A stretch of DNA of 64,000 nucleotides from Opitutales bacterium (GCA_016932335.1 JAFGCZ010000015.1:61367-125366); one strand, 5' to 3'; positions 17,246 to 26,575 are shown, numbered from the stretch's first letter. The notes: generated by a model from the letters alone, not told the origin. Translations and numbers: made by a program.

Positions 17246-17259
17246 AATATCGTTCTCTT

Positions 17260-18435
17260 TTAGATTCCGAATAGAATGCGGGATGGATCTTCGATGGCCT
17301 CCTTGATTTTTACTAGGAAGGTTACCGCCTCACGACCGTCTACCAAACGGTGATCGTAGGAGAGTGCCAGATACATCATCGGACGAATTACCACTTGCCC
17401 GTCTCGGGCCACTGGGCGTTCCTGGATGGTGTGCATGCCCAGAATACCGCTTTGCGGTTGGTTGAGGATTGGAGTTGAAAGCATGCTGCCGAAAATTCCG
17501 CCATTGGATATGGTGAAAACACCTCCCTGCAGATCGTCGATGGCAATACCGCCTTCTCGGGCTTTCTTACCATAGTTCAGTATATCGCTCTCGATATCGG
17601 CAAAACTCTTCTGGTCGCAATCTCGTACCACAGGCACAATCAAGCCTTTGGGCGTGCTTACCGCCACACCAATATTTCGGCTGCTGTAGTCAATGATTTC
17701 GTCTCCTTCTATTTGTGATGCTATCTGTGGCACTGCTTCCAAGGCGTGAACTGCTGCTTTCACAAAGAAGGACATGAAACCAAGCTTAACGCCGTGCTTT
17801 TTCACAAAAGCATCCTGGTACTGTTTGCGTAGCTGCATCACAGCACTCATATCCACTTCATTGAATGTAGTCAGAATAGCTGCCGTTTGTTGGGCGCTTA
17901 CCAGTCTTTGGGCTATACGTTTGCGCAAAGGCGTCATTTTGCGCCGTGTAATGCCGGAGGTGTTTGCCGGAGCGGTAGCAGGAACTTCTTTTGCAGGCGT
18001 ACTGGTCTTTTCAGGTTTAACTTGCGCATTCAGCATGTCTCCCTTGGTCACGCGTCCGTCTTTACCGCTCCCGGAAACTTCTTTCGGGTCGATTCCGGTT
18101 TCAGCCGCCAGGCGTTCCACCGATGGAGGATTCGGAAATTCAGCTTTATCTGCTTTTACTTCAGATGCAGGGGCTTCCTCCGTTTTTGCGGGTGCGGCAG
18201 CACTTTCCTCAATTCTGGCCACAACCTCTCCAATGGCCACATCGGCTCCTTCCTCTACCAGTAGTTCTACAACTCCACTGACTTCGGCGGTTCCTTCGGA
18301 GGTAATTTTATCGGTCTCAAGATCGTAAAGAATATCTCCCGCGTTAACGTAGCTTCCCGAGGTGACTCGCCAGGAGGCGAGCAGGCCACCGGTGATGGAT
18401 TCTCCTAGAGGTGGGATTTTGACTTCGTGTGCCAT
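17260..18435 (-). CDS. sucB: Dihydrolipoyllysine-residue succinyltransferase (2-oxoglutarate dehydrogenase E2)
   Basis: The 391-residue product shows the E2 order. An N-terminal lipoyl domain carries the lipoylated lysine in ETDKIT (Lys43). An Ala/Pro/Lys linker follows, then a peripheral subunit-binding domain at about residues 95-135 ([17 protein letters not shown]) and the catalytic acyltransferase domain ending in [12 protein letters not shown] with the HxxxDG active site. Lipoyl context and adjacency to sucA favour succinyltransferase over acetyltransferase. The ATG at 18435 is preferred over a TTG at 18450. It follows sucA by 22 bp. Confidence 0.93.
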   Translation of the reverse strand: MAHEVKIPPLGESITGGLLASWRVTSGSYVNAGDILYDLETDKITSEGTAEVSGVVELLVEEGADVAIGEVVARIEESAAAPAKTEEAPASEVKADKAEFPNPPSVERLAAETGIDPKEVSGSGKDGRVTKGDMLNAQVKPEKTSTPAKEVPATAPANTSGITRRKMTPLRKRIAQRLVSAQQTAAILTTFNEVDMSAVMQLRKQYQDAFVKKHGVKLGFMSFFVKAAVHALEAVPQIASQIEGDEIIDYSSRNIGVAVSTPKGLIVPVVRDCDQKSFADIESDILNYGKKAREGGIAIDDLQGGVFTISNGGIFGSMLSTPILNQPQSGILGMHTIQERPVARDGQVVIRPMMYLALSYDHRLVDGREAVTFLVKIKEAIEDPSRILFGI

Positions 18436-18457
18436 GGGTAGGTCTTTCAATTAAAGA

Positions 18458-21199
18458 TTATAAAGTAAATGCGGCTTGGGCCAGTGCTTCCTGTTCCTTT
18501 TTATGCATGGCCAGCGATCCTGTTGCCGGGCTTGCACTGAGTTTACGCCCTGCATAAGCAGGTTTGCGCCCGGTCAGTTCTTCCAGTATCGGTGCCATGT
18601 GCACCCAGGCACCCATGTTTTTGGGTTCTTCCTGACACCAGACGATGCTTTCGGCTTGGGCGTATTTGCTGTAGATCGTTTTGAACTGTTCCTTGTGGAA
18701 AGGATAAAGTTGTTCTACGCGTAAAATGGCTGCAGAATCTACACCGAAGCGGCTCTGGTAATCCAGCAGAGTGTAATAAACTTTTCCGGTGCAGAAGATG
18801 ACCCGCTTCACTTCCTGTGGTGGGTTGGGATCGTCCAGGATACACTGGAAATGTCCGTCGCTTAACTCAGCCACATCCGAAATACAGTTTTTGTGGCGTA
18901 GCAGGCTCTTGGGCGCCATAAGGATCAAAGGCTTCTTGAAACTGCGCCGCATCTGCCGACGGAGCGCATGGTAATACTGCGCCGGAGTCGTCAGATTGCA
19001 CACCTGAATATTGTCTTCCGCGCACAGTTGAAGATATCGTTCTACGCGCCCCGATGAGTGTTCCGGTCCCTGACCTTCATAGCCGTGCGGCAGCAGTAGC
19101 ACTATCCCGCTGATGCGTTGCCACTTGGACTCACTGCTGGAAATAAACTGGTCGATGATCACCTGAGCCCCGTTGGCGAAGTCGCCGAACTGGGCCTCCC
19201 ACATGCAAAGCATTTGCGGATAGTCCAGAGAATAGCCGTAGTCAAAACCGAGCACCGCCGCTTCCGAAAGCAGAGAATTGTGTGCACAGATCATGGCTTT
19301 GCGGTCCTGCAGGTGCATCAGCGGCATATAGGCCTCGTGGGTTTCCATGTCATAGATCACCGCATGCCGCTGGCTGAAGGTTCCGCGCTTGCTGTCCTGC
19401 CCCGAAATGCGTACCGGAGTTCCTTCCAGCATCAGAGTGCCCCAGGCCAGTGATTCGGCAAATGCCCAGTCGATCCCTTTACCGCTTTGGAAGGCCTGCC
19501 ATTTTCCTTCCAGCTGGCGTTGGATTTTTGGGTTGACCACCAGATGGTCGGGAATGGTAGTCAGGCAGCGGGCTACTTTTTCCAGCTCAATGTAGCCGGT
19601 GTTGGATTTTACCGTCTTAAAGTCATAATCCGGTTGATAGAGTGCGGTAGATCCCGCAAATCCATCTCTGCGTCCGTGCGAACCACTGCTTTGCTGCTCC
19701 TTTTCGTAGGCCGTATTCAGGGCATTCAGGTGCTTTTCTTGAATGCCTTTTACCGCATCGGGATTCACGATGCCTTCTTCCAGTAACTGTTGTTTGTAGA
19801 CTTCGCTGACCAGCGGGTGCGATTTTATGTCTCTGTAAAGCAACGGCTGAGTAAAGCTGGGTTCGTCAATTTCGTTGTGTCCGTGACGACGGTAGCAATA
19901 CATATCCACCACAGCGTCAGTGCCAAATTGTTGTCGGTATTTCAAGGCCAGCTCTATGGCCCAAACGGTGGCTACCGGATCATCCCCGTTGACGTGGAAA
20001 ATCGGCGCATCCACAATCTTGGCCACATCAGTGCAATAACGGCCTGAACGACCTTCCGAAGGGTCAGTCGTAAAGCCGATCTGGTTGTTGATCACCAGGT
20101 GCAGGGTACCGCCTGTAGTATAGCCGGGTAGTTGAGAACAATTGAAGAGTTCTGCTACGACACCCTGCCCGGAAAAGGCCGCATCTCCATGGATCAGCAA
20201 AGGCAGCACGCGCTTGCGCTCACTGTCTCCAATGATGCGCTGCCGGGCTCTCACTCTGCCTTCCACTACTGAGTTTACGGCTTCCAGATGACTGGGATTG
20301 GCCGCCAATTGCAGAATCAGCTGCTGTCCCTTGCTGTTTTTGGCAATGGAATCGTAGCCGAGGTGATATTTTACATCACCGTCTCCGTGAATGGTGTCAG
20401 GCACATAATTTTCGCTGAACTCATGCAGCATATAGTCGTAGGCTTTTCCCAAAATATTGGCCAAAACATTGAGGCGACCACGATGAGCCATGCCGAAAAC
20501 AATTTCTTCCAGTCCTAGGTCAGGTCCGGTTTCCAGAATAAAATCAAGCGCGGCAATCAGGGTTTCTCCACCTTCCAGACCAAAACGTTTTTGGCCCACA
20601 TAGCGTGTGTGCAAAAAGCTTTCAAAGGTTTCCGCCTGAATGATTTTATCCAGCAGGCGCAGCTTTCTTTCCGGAGAATATTTTGGCTTGTTGGAAATGG
20701 GTTCCATCTGTGCCTGCAACCAGCGTCGTTTGGCGGTGTCTTCAATATGCAGATATTCAATACCCAGTTTGCCGCAGTAGGTATCTTCCAGTTGCTTTAG
20801 AATGTCTCCCAGTGGATGCTTACCGCCGCTCAAATAATTACCGGTTTCATATAGCTTACTTAGATCGCAGCCGTTTAAACCCAATCGTTCGAGACTTAAT
20901 CTGGGGTTCTGTTGTGGCCCCTCCCGATACAGTGGATTGATGTTTGCTTGTGTATGCCCTATCGAGCGAAACGCATAAATAGCGCCAATGACTCGTGCCT
21001 GCACAATGGCATTAGTGTTTTCGGCACTTCCCGCAGCGGTTTCCGGGAGCGCTTCAGCATTTCCGGATAATGCCAGCTCAAACCCTTCAAAAAAGGCCTG
21101 CCAGGTGGCATCTACGCTGTTGGGGTCATTCTGCCAGTTTTGGTAATAGGAGTCGATCGCGTCGGCATTCCAGCGGTTAGCAAAAGTCGGGTTTTTCAT
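18458..21199 (-). CDS. sucA: 2-oxoglutarate dehydrogenase E1 (thiamine diphosphate-dependent)
   Basis: At 913 residues it is close to the usual length (E. coli SucA 933). The N terminus (FANRWNADAIDSYYQNWQND) matches the short E1 helix that contacts E2. Further on are GMAHRGRLNVLANI, HGDAAFSGQGVVAE and NNQIGFTTDP, the ThDP/Mg2+ and substrate motifs of E1o. It decarboxylates 2-oxoglutarate and passes the succinyl group to the SucB lipoyl arm in the TCA cycle. It is first in sucA-sucB-lpd, so the promoter should lie within 21200-21380; I do not see an unambiguous one. Confidence 0.95.
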   Translation of the reverse strand: MKNPTFANRWNADAIDSYYQNWQNDPNSVDATWQAFFEGFELALSGNAEALPETAAGSAENTNAIVQARVIGAIYAFRSIGHTQANINPLYREGPQQNPRLSLERLGLNGCDLSKLYETGNYLSGGKHPLGDILKQLEDTYCGKLGIEYLHIEDTAKRRWLQAQMEPISNKPKYSPERKLRLLDKIIQAETFESFLHTRYVGQKRFGLEGGETLIAALDFILETGPDLGLEEIVFGMAHRGRLNVLANILGKAYDYMLHEFSENYVPDTIHGDGDVKYHLGYDSIAKNSKGQQLILQLAANPSHLEAVNSVVEGRVRARQRIIGDSERKRVLPLLIHGDAAFSGQGVVAELFNCSQLPGYTTGGTLHLVINNQIGFTTDPSEGRSGRYCTDVAKIVDAPIFHVNGDDPVATVWAIELALKYRQQFGTDAVVDMYCYRRHGHNEIDEPSFTQPLLYRDIKSHPLVSEVYKQQLLEEGIVNPDAVKGIQEKHLNALNTAYEKEQQSSGSHGRRDGFAGSTALYQPDYDFKTVKSNTGYIELEKVARCLTTIPDHLVVNPKIQRQLEGKWQAFQSGKGIDWAFAESLAWGTLMLEGTPVRISGQDSKRGTFSQRHAVIYDMETHEAYMPLMHLQDRKAMICAHNSLLSEAAVLGFDYGYSLDYPQMLCMWEAQFGDFANGAQVIIDQFISSSESKWQRISGIVLLLPHGYEGQGPEHSSGRVERYLQLCAEDNIQVCNLTTPAQYYHALRRQMRRSFKKPLILMAPKSLLRHKNCISDVAELSDGHFQCILDDPNPPQEVKRVIFCTGKVYYTLLDYQSRFGVDSAAILRVEQLYPFHKEQFKTIYSKYAQAESIVWCQEEPKNMGAWVHMAPILEELTGRKPAYAGRKLSASPATGSLAMHKKEQEALAQAAFTL

Positions 21200-21380
21200 G
21201 GAATCGTAAATGGATCCGTCGCATCACTGCGGCGCTATGTGCATGTATGATCAATCTTATGACCTAAACATAACGAGCCTTCTTCAATAAACAAGTAGTG
21301 CCGCCACTTATTTAGAGAAGTTAATACTAAACTACGCTTTTTTTTGCAAAAACTTATGCCGGAAACAGGCCGGATGGGAA

Positions 21381-22979
21381 TCACTGTGGTGACTCAAGAT
21401 AGACATACTTGTAGGGGTGCCAGTCCAGCAGGGTAGGATACCAGCCGCGCACTTCTGGGCGAATCAGATAAGGCGTTGTAAAGTGGTAAAGCGGAATAAT
21501 GGGAGTGCTCTCCAGCAGCAGTTGTTCGGCATCTTCCAGCAGCGCCCGCCGGCGCTCGCTGTTCTGGCTGCGGGCAGCCTCGTCGATCAGAATATCGTAA
21601 TCAGGATCGCTGAATCCCGAAAAATTATTCTGGTTATCCGTTTTCCACAATTCCAGAAACGTCATTGGATCCACATAATCACCGATCCAGCTGGCCCGCA
21701 GGATTTCAAAGTCTCCCTGACGGCGTGTTTCCAGATATGATTTCCATTCCTCGTTCTGCAGTTCCACCGGAATGCCCAGATTCTTCCGCCACATTTCCTG
21801 CACCACTTCTGCAAGCACACGGTTGTTGTCGCTGGAGTTGAATTTCAAGGTCAGCGTGGGAAAGCCTGCGCCGTTGGCATAGCCAGCCTCAGCCAGTGCT
21901 TTGCGAGCCTCTTCCAGATTATAGTCAATCCCCGCCTCGGAGGTGTATCCTGCCGTATCCGGCGGTGTAAAGGCCCGCGCCGGCTGCTCGCCGCCGTTCA
22001 ATACTCGGGAGATAATGGTCTGCTTATCTAACGAATAGGCCAACGCCTTTCTTACTAAAGGATTGTCCAGAGGGGACGCCTTTGTGTTTATTAGATAGTA
22101 GTAGGTTCCCAGATATGGGTCGATACGCAGATACGGAGAGTTCTTCTCCCGGTAACCGGCGATTTTCGCAGGTGGCAAGGTCCGTGTCAGGTGTATTTGT
22201 TGCCCCAGAAAAGCCGTTTCCTCGGTCGTTGCATTTTCATACGGCAAAAAGTCGATGGCGCTCAGGTTTACGACATCGGCATCCCAGTAATTCTCGTTTT
22301 TGACTACGCGCACGATTTGGTTGGGTTGCCAGTCCTGCAGCTTGAACGGGCCGTTCCCTACGTGGTATCCGGGGCGCGTCCAGCCGCTGCCTCTGCGCTC
22401 TGTTCCATCTTTGGCGTCAATTGCCGGCTCATATACAGGATAAAAGGCCGGGTGCATCAGCAGATTGGGGAAATATCCGGTGGGGGCGTTCAGGCGTATT
22501 TGCAGCGTGTAGGCATCAAGGGCCTTAATCCCAACCTGGTCCCAGTCAATGACTCCCGCGTGGTAGGACTCCGCCCCCTCGATAACGAAAAGCAGCACTG
22601 CGTTGGCCGCTCCCAGTTTGGGGTTCAAGATGCGTTTCCACGAATAGATAAAATCTTTTGCCGTAAGGGCCTCGCCGTTGGACCAGTGGGCGTTTTTACG
22701 CAAGTGGAAGGTATAGGTTCGCCCGTCTTCGGATATTTCCCAGCTTTCGGCGACACCGGGTTCGGGCTCCAACGTCCTTGGATCCGGCGAGGTCAGACCT
22801 TCAAACAGCGCCATGTGGATGTTGATTTCAGCCACCCCCGTGGTTACCTGCGGGTCCAAATCTTCAGGCTCTACCCGGTTGCTCAAAACCAGGCGGTTTT
22901 CCGCATTGGCTTGGTCGATACGACTCTGACGTTCACACCCGAGCATTACGAGAAGGAGTAGGGCCAATAATACGCGCAT
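21381..22979 (-). CDS. Oligopeptide-binding lipoprotein (OppA/SBP_bac_5 family)
   Basis: The 532-residue product begins MRVLLALLLLVMLGC, a lipoprotein signal with the acylated Cys at residue 15. It continues into an extracellular solute-binding family 5 protein (WEISEDGRTYTFHLRKNAHW is the family signature; YSWKRILNPK follows). It should capture oligopeptides in the periplasm for an ABC importer. No Opp permease or ATPase gene is nearby, so it is an orphan binding protein. The ATG at 22979 is chosen because it gives a proper lipoprotein signal; the upstream start at 23015 would overlap the divergent pseudopilin region. Confidence 0.87.
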   Translation of the reverse strand: MRVLLALLLLVMLGCERQSRIDQANAENRLVLSNRVEPEDLDPQVTTGVAEINIHMALFEGLTSPDPRTLEPEPGVAESWEISEDGRTYTFHLRKNAHWSNGEALTAKDFIYSWKRILNPKLGAANAVLLFVIEGAESYHAGVIDWDQVGIKALDAYTLQIRLNAPTGYFPNLLMHPAFYPVYEPAIDAKDGTERRGSGWTRPGYHVGNGPFKLQDWQPNQIVRVVKNENYWDADVVNLSAIDFLPYENATTEETAFLGQQIHLTRTLPPAKIAGYREKNSPYLRIDPYLGTYYYLINTKASPLDNPLVRKALAYSLDKQTIISRVLNGGEQPARAFTPPDTAGYTSEAGIDYNLEEARKALAEAGYANGAGFPTLTLKFNSSDNNRVLAEVVQEMWRKNLGIPVELQNEEWKSYLETRRQGDFEILRASWIGDYVDPMTFLELWKTDNQNNFSGFSDPDYDILIDEAARSQNSERRRALLEDAEQLLLESTPIIPLYHFTTPYLIRPEVRGWYPTLLDWHPYKYVYLESPQ

Positions 22980-23080
22980 GTATCCATTCCTAAACCTTGC
23001 CACAGCACTCGTCAATCATCTCTCTGCAAAAGCAAACAGATGCTTGCATACGTTTGAATTATTGTTTTCATAAGGTGAAG

Positions 23081-23596
23081 GTGAAATCAAATCCTCCGGC
23101 TTTTACGCTCATGGAGCTGCTTCTGGTGATTGCCCTAATCGGTATTCTCATGGCTGTTCTGGTTCCCGCGTATGGCATTGCCGGCGAGTCGGCCGCCCGC
23201 GAGGTTTCCCGCGCCTGGTTTCAGAAAATTACCCTGCTTTACGAAGATTATTACTTTCAAACCGGAGACTATCCCTCTTTTCACGCGGCCCCGGCTTGTG
23301 ATCTGGCCGGAGTCCGAAACGAATTCATTGACCTCTTCGGCGCGTCCCTTTCCGAGGAGGATTTCCGCGCAACCGATGCCACGGGTACACGTATGCCGGC
23401 AGACGGTTTTTCCAATCCCCATACGGTGGTGGTTCTCGACTTGGATGGCGACGGGAAAATTCCCCTTGTCGATTGTTCCGGGCTTCCGCAGTCCTTTTAC
23501 CCCGCAGACCGAGATTTTCTTTATGGCCGCATTGTGGTTTATTCGGCCAATACAGATGAAAACCCTGAATGGAGATGGCTTTGCAGCTGGCAATGA
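23081..23596 (+). CDS. GspG-like pseudopilin with a DGDGK calcium-type loop
   Basis: The 171-residue product has a type IV prepilin/pseudopilin N terminus: short basic leader, cleavage site PPA before FTLMELLLVIALIGIL, and Glu at mature position 5. Position -1 is Ala instead of the usual Gly. The C-terminal half carries VLDLDGDGKIPLVD, an EF-hand-like loop analogous in place to the calcium site of GspG major pseudopilins. I chose the GTG at 23081 (with AAGG five bases before it) because it gives the short leader expected of prepilins; an ATG at 22997 would add 28 residues. First of four overlapping pseudopilin genes. Confidence 0.8.
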   Translation: MKSNPPAFTLMELLLVIALIGILMAVLVPAYGIAGESAAREVSRAWFQKITLLYEDYYFQTGDYPSFHAAPACDLAGVRNEFIDLFGASLSEEDFRATDATGTRMPADGFSNPHTVVVLDLDGDGKIPLVDCSGLPQSFYPADRDFLYGRIVVYSANTDENPEWRWLCSWQ

Positions 23597-24015
23597 AACA
23601 AAGTGCCTACACACTCTTTGAAATACTTTGCACCCTGGCTTTTTGTGGCTGCCTGTGCATGGTTTGTGCCTCAGCTGCAGGCAGTCATAGGAAATCGCAT
23701 CAGCAGGAAATGTTGGACTTGCTCCAGTCGTGGCAGCACAGAGCCCAGCGGCTAACCGGTGCGGCGGCTCCACTGACTGCCCTGGCCGTCGATAATGATG
23801 GTTCTGGTTGTTGCCTCTGCCTTCTGCTGCGGCAGCAGGATGCCTGGGTGGTGTCCGCGCAAATGGATTTGCCCAGACGCATCCGTTTAACCGGGGATTC
23901 GGGGAGCATGGTTTCGGATTACGGGGCGACCGTTGTTTTTCAACCGGAAGGTGTCGTGGGATCCCCCGTTTGGACTTTTTCCGAGGGCGATGTCTCCTTT
24001 TTCTATGATTTCTAA
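23593..24015 (+). CDS. Minor pseudopilin-like protein (GspH-like position)
   Basis: A 140-residue protein with a prepilin N terminus (MKQSA before YTLFEILCTLAFCG), Ala at -1 and Glu at mature +5, then a short Cys-containing globular part. The ATG overlaps the preceding TGA (ATGA), which fixes the start and implies translational coupling. Size and place in the cassette suggest a GspH/FimT-like minor pseudopilin, but no family motif beyond the N terminus is recognised. Confidence 0.72.
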   Translation: MKQSAYTLFEILCTLAFCGCLCMVCASAAGSHRKSHQQEMLDLLQSWQHRAQRLTGAAAPLTALAVDNDGSGCCLCLLLRQQDAWVVSAQMDLPRRIRLTGDSGSMVSDYGATVVFQPEGVVGSPVWTFSEGDVSFFYDF

Positions 24016-24394
24016 AAGTGCTTATTCATTGATGGAAGTCGTCGTTGCTCTGGCGCTTCTGGCGACTGCTTTGGCGGCGTTCCTCCATCTGTGGGGAGTG
24101 CATCAACAGTTGCTTTACCGCTGGAAAACTTTGGATTATGATTCCATGGCGGTTTTAGCCGCTGATCTGTTTAAGGATGTTCCGGCTGAAGGTATCTATT
24201 GCTATGTAAGAGACGATGCTGGCGAGGCGTGGATTCCTTTGTCACAGCCGCCTGAATCCAGCGATTACCTCGAAGTTCGCCTCTCGCTTTTGTCTGAATC
24301 TGCATTTGAGGCAGCATTCTACCGGCACCATGCTGGAAAATCCATCGGGCCGCTGCTCATTCTTCCGTTTTCCTATGAGCCAAACTCAGAGTAA
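24005..24394 (+). CDS. Minor pseudopilin-like protein (GspI-like position)
   Basis: A 129-residue protein beginning MISKSA before YSLMEVVVALALLATALAAF: prepilin leader, Ala at -1, Glu at mature +5, then a hydrophobic helix. It overlaps the previous gene by 11 bases. The small globular part fits a GspI/PilV-type minor pseudopilin, an assignment based on size and order only. No prepilin peptidase, secretin or assembly ATPase is encoded nearby. Confidence 0.74.
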   Translation: MISKSAYSLMEVVVALALLATALAAFLHLWGVHQQLLYRWKTLDYDSMAVLAADLFKDVPAEGIYCYVRDDAGEAWIPLSQPPESSDYLEVRLSLLSESAFEAAFYRHHAGKSIGPLLILPFSYEPNSE

Positions 24395-24950
24395 AGGGTT
24401 CTCATTGATGGAGGTGCTGCTTGCCTCTGCCGCGTTTTTCCTCCTCATGACGGTGGTCGTGGAACTCTCTCTTGTTTTATCCCGTCAGATGACTCAGGCG
24501 CGTGAGCAATCACGCGACCGCATGGAAAGCCTGCGACTGTTAGACATGTTGCAGAAGGACTTTCAACGCCTTTCCCCCAATCTGGCTTCCGTTGACTTAT
24601 TGAGTATGGATGCAGGTGAAGGTGTCTGGACCCTTGCCTTTTCTTATCCGAATCAAGTCTCGGGTGAGGTTTCGGCGATCTATACCTTTTCTGGAGACAG
24701 AGTGGAGCGTTTGCTTAGCCAATCGCCAACGAATCTGCCTTTGGGGCGGATGTCCTTTCGAATTTCACCGAAAACTGCCAAATCCATCGTCTTTGTGTTG
24801 AACGCTTCCGTGGATGGGAACTCTCTGGAGAAAAGGGTAGGAGAATCCTGCCTTCTTACTGCTGCAGTGTGGCCGCAATCCGTGGAGATTATTTGTGGGG
24901 ATCGCCACACGCGCTTTTCTCTCAAAAGTATCCCTCTGAGACCGGAGTGA
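24375..24950 (+). CDS. Minor pseudopilin-like protein (GspJ-like)
   Basis: A 191-residue protein beginning MSQTQSKG before FSLMEVLLASAAFFLLM, with the standard Gly at -1 and Glu at mature +5, followed by a longer globular region. Length and last position fit GspJ/PulJ-type minor pseudopilins. It overlaps the previous gene by 20 bases, so all four genes are coupled. menA starts 41 bp downstream and may share the transcript, although its function is unrelated. Confidence 0.77.
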   Translation: MSQTQSKGFSLMEVLLASAAFFLLMTVVVELSLVLSRQMTQAREQSRDRMESLRLLDMLQKDFQRLSPNLASVDLLSMDAGEGVWTLAFSYPNQVSGEVSAIYTFSGDRVERLLSQSPTNLPLGRMSFRISPKTAKSIVFVLNASVDGNSLEKRVGESCLLTAAVWPQSVEIICGDRHTRFSLKSIPLRPE

Positions 24951-24991
24951 GGCATTGCCAAACTGAGGAAAAGTCTTACCGTGCCTCTCCT

Positions 24992-25861
24992 ATGAATATT
25001 TGGTTGCACAGTGCCCGTCCCAAAACCCTGCCCGCGGCCGTGATTCCCGTGATGCTGGGATCAGCGCTCGCGGCCCATGACGGCGTTTTTCAGCTTTTTC
25101 CGGCATTTGTCTGTCTCACCTTTGCCCTGCTCATCCAGATCGCTACCAATTTTGCCAACGATTACTGCGACTTTATTAAGGGTGCCGATACCGCCGAACG
25201 TATTGGCCCCAAGCGGGCTGTGGCTTCGGGCGAAATCAGCGCCGGAACCATGCGCAGGGCAACCGTTGTTACGTTTGCACTGGCTTTTGCCGTGGGGCTG
25301 CTCCTCGTCCCCTATGGCGGAATTGGCCTTATCCTTATCGGTGTGCTCAGTGTGCTCTGTGGCTATGCCTATACAGGAGGCCCTTATCCCTTGGGTTACA
25401 ACGGACTGGGCGATGTCTTTGTTTTTATCTTTTTTGGTCTGGTTGCGGTTATGGCCACTTATTTTGTGCAGGCCGGGTCTCTTACCTGGCAGAGTTTTGC
25501 CGTGGCCTGTGTCCCGGGTCTCCTTTCGGTCAACCTGCTTATCGTTAACAACTATCGTGATTACGAGACCGACCGCAAAACAGGCAAACGCACGCTTATT
25601 GTGCGCTTTGGCAGAGGCTTTGGTCGTACACAGCATTTTCTTTCCCATACCGTTTGTCTGCTCGTCCCTCTCATTCTGTGGGCTTCAGGGATGCGTTTTT
25701 GGGTCCTGCTTTCCCTTTTGCTTACTCCCTTGGCTTACCGAATTCACCGCAACCTTTTACAGGCCGATACAGGGGCCGAATACATCGGTGTGCTTGGTCA
25801 GACCGCCCTCTACCTGATGCTTTTCGCAACCTTTTTCAGCGTAGGCCTCCTCCTGGCATAA
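24992..25861 (+). CDS. menA: 1,4-dihydroxy-2-naphthoate polyprenyltransferase
   Basis: A 289-residue UbiA-superfamily membrane enzyme with about eight or nine hydrophobic segments. The two Asp-rich motifs that bind Mg2+-prenyl diphosphate are visible: NFANDYCDFIKGAD (NDxxD type) and [17 protein letters not shown] (DxxxD type). The N terminus WLHSARPKTLPAAVIPV is characteristic of MenA. It attaches the polyprenyl tail to DHNA in menaquinone synthesis at the inner membrane. I chose the ATG at 24992 because the frame upstream overlaps the pseudopilin gene and is unconserved. Confidence 0.9.
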   Translation: MNIWLHSARPKTLPAAVIPVMLGSALAAHDGVFQLFPAFVCLTFALLIQIATNFANDYCDFIKGADTAERIGPKRAVASGEISAGTMRRATVVTFALAFAVGLLLVPYGGIGLILIGVLSVLCGYAYTGGPYPLGYNGLGDVFVFIFFGLVAVMATYFVQAGSLTWQSFAVACVPGLLSVNLLIVNNYRDYETDRKTGKRTLIVRFGRGFGRTQHFLSHTVCLLVPLILWASGMRFWVLLSLLLTPLAYRIHRNLLQADTGAEYIGVLGQTALYLMLFATFFSVGLLLA

Positions 25862-25864
25862 AAA

Positions 25865-25890
25865 AAGCGAATCCGTTTCCAGATTCGCTT
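25865..25890. terminator. Bidirectional intrinsic terminator
   Basis: A 9-bp stem (25865-25873 with 25882-25890) preceded by an A-tract, between convergent menA (ends 25861) and trxA (ends 25912). The minus-strand orientation has the better U-tract. Confidence 0.8.
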
Positions 25891-25911
25891 CTGTAAAGAA
25901 AGTCTTTTTGC

Positions 25912-26235
25912 TTAGAAATGGCTTTCGATTTTAGCCTTGAGCGCATCTTTGGAGACAAGCCCTTGAATCGTATCAATGGCAGCACCGTCCTTGAAAATGA
26001 TCATGGTGGGGATGGCACGGATTCCGTATTGACCGGCAATGGCTGGATTGTCGTCCACGTTTACTTTGGTAATCAGAGCCTTGTCTCCCAGGTCTTTGGC
26101 TACTTCTTCCAAAATGGGGGCCAGTGATTTACACGGTCCACACCAGGGGGCCCAAAAATCGACTACGACCGGCTTGCCGGGGGTAGTGGTTACCTTACTG
26201 AATGCGTCACTGGACAGATTGATGATCTCAGACAT
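25912..26235 (-). CDS. trxA: Thioredoxin
   Basis: A 107-residue protein, the standard thioredoxin length. VVVDFWAPWCGPCKSLAP carries the WCGPC redox centre at residues 31-35, and the cis-Pro loop is seen in GIRAIPTMIIF. It reduces protein disulfides in the cytoplasm. It lies 59 bp downstream of the small CTG-start gene and behind scpA on the same strand. Confidence 0.96.
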   Translation of the reverse strand: MSEIINLSSDAFSKVTTTPGKPVVVDFWAPWCGPCKSLAPILEEVAKDLGDKALITKVNVDDNPAIAGQYGIRAIPTMIIFKDGAAIDTIQGLVSKDALKAKIESHF

Positions 26236-26294
26236 GTTCTTTCCTCTTTGGGTGAATTAATGTTTTTGTAATATAAAGGATTCTTTATGGATAT

Positions 26295-26531
26295 TCAAGC
26301 AGAAGGCGTGTTTTTGTGTAAAAGATCCGCCAATTCATTCGGGTCCGCCTGATTCAGGCGCTTCCCCTTGCGCTTGAGATCCTCGCAGGTCTTCATGATG
26401 GTTTCCGTCATCATGTCGTGGGTTCTCTCGGAACCGCCCACAATGGAAAAATCGTCTGCACGGGTCAACCGTTTGTGTCCGTCGGTATTATCCAGCCCAA
26501 TGCCTAACAGATGTGCGTTATGTTCTTTCAG
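26295..26531 (-). CDS. Small conserved-looking protein with probable CTG start
   Basis: An open frame of 78 codons lies in the otherwise empty gap between scpA and trxA. It has no ATG, GTG or TTG at its apparent 5' end, but a perfect Shine-Dalgarno AAGGAG (26539-26544) sits 7 nt before an in-frame CTG (26529-26531). The predicted product starts (M)KEHNAHLLGIGLDNTDGHKR, continues ADDFSIVGGSERTHDMM and ends in a Lys/Arg-rich DLKRKGKRL segment followed by PNELADLL. It looks like a compact, charged cytoplasmic protein, not random sequence. An in-frame TAA lies eight codons before the CTG. A later TTG could start a shorter form but lacks an SD. Function unknown; possible relatives in other Verrucomicrobiota should be looked for. 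Confidence 0.65.
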   Translation of the reverse strand: MKEHNAHLLGIGLDNTDGHKRLTRADDFSIVGGSERTHDMMTETIMKTCEDLKRKGKRLNQADPNELADLLHKNTPSA

Positions 26532-26538
26532 AAACTGA

Positions 26539-26544
26539 CTCCTT
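26539..26544 (-). promoter_or_regulatory. Shine-Dalgarno AAGGAG that sets the CTG start
   Basis: AAGGAG on the minus strand with a 7-nt spacer to CTG at 26529-26531, in the 44 bases between the scpA stop and the small gene. It serves no other start codon. Confidence 0.6.
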
Positions 26545-26575
26545 GCTGCGTTTTATTTGATATATTCCTTATGCC

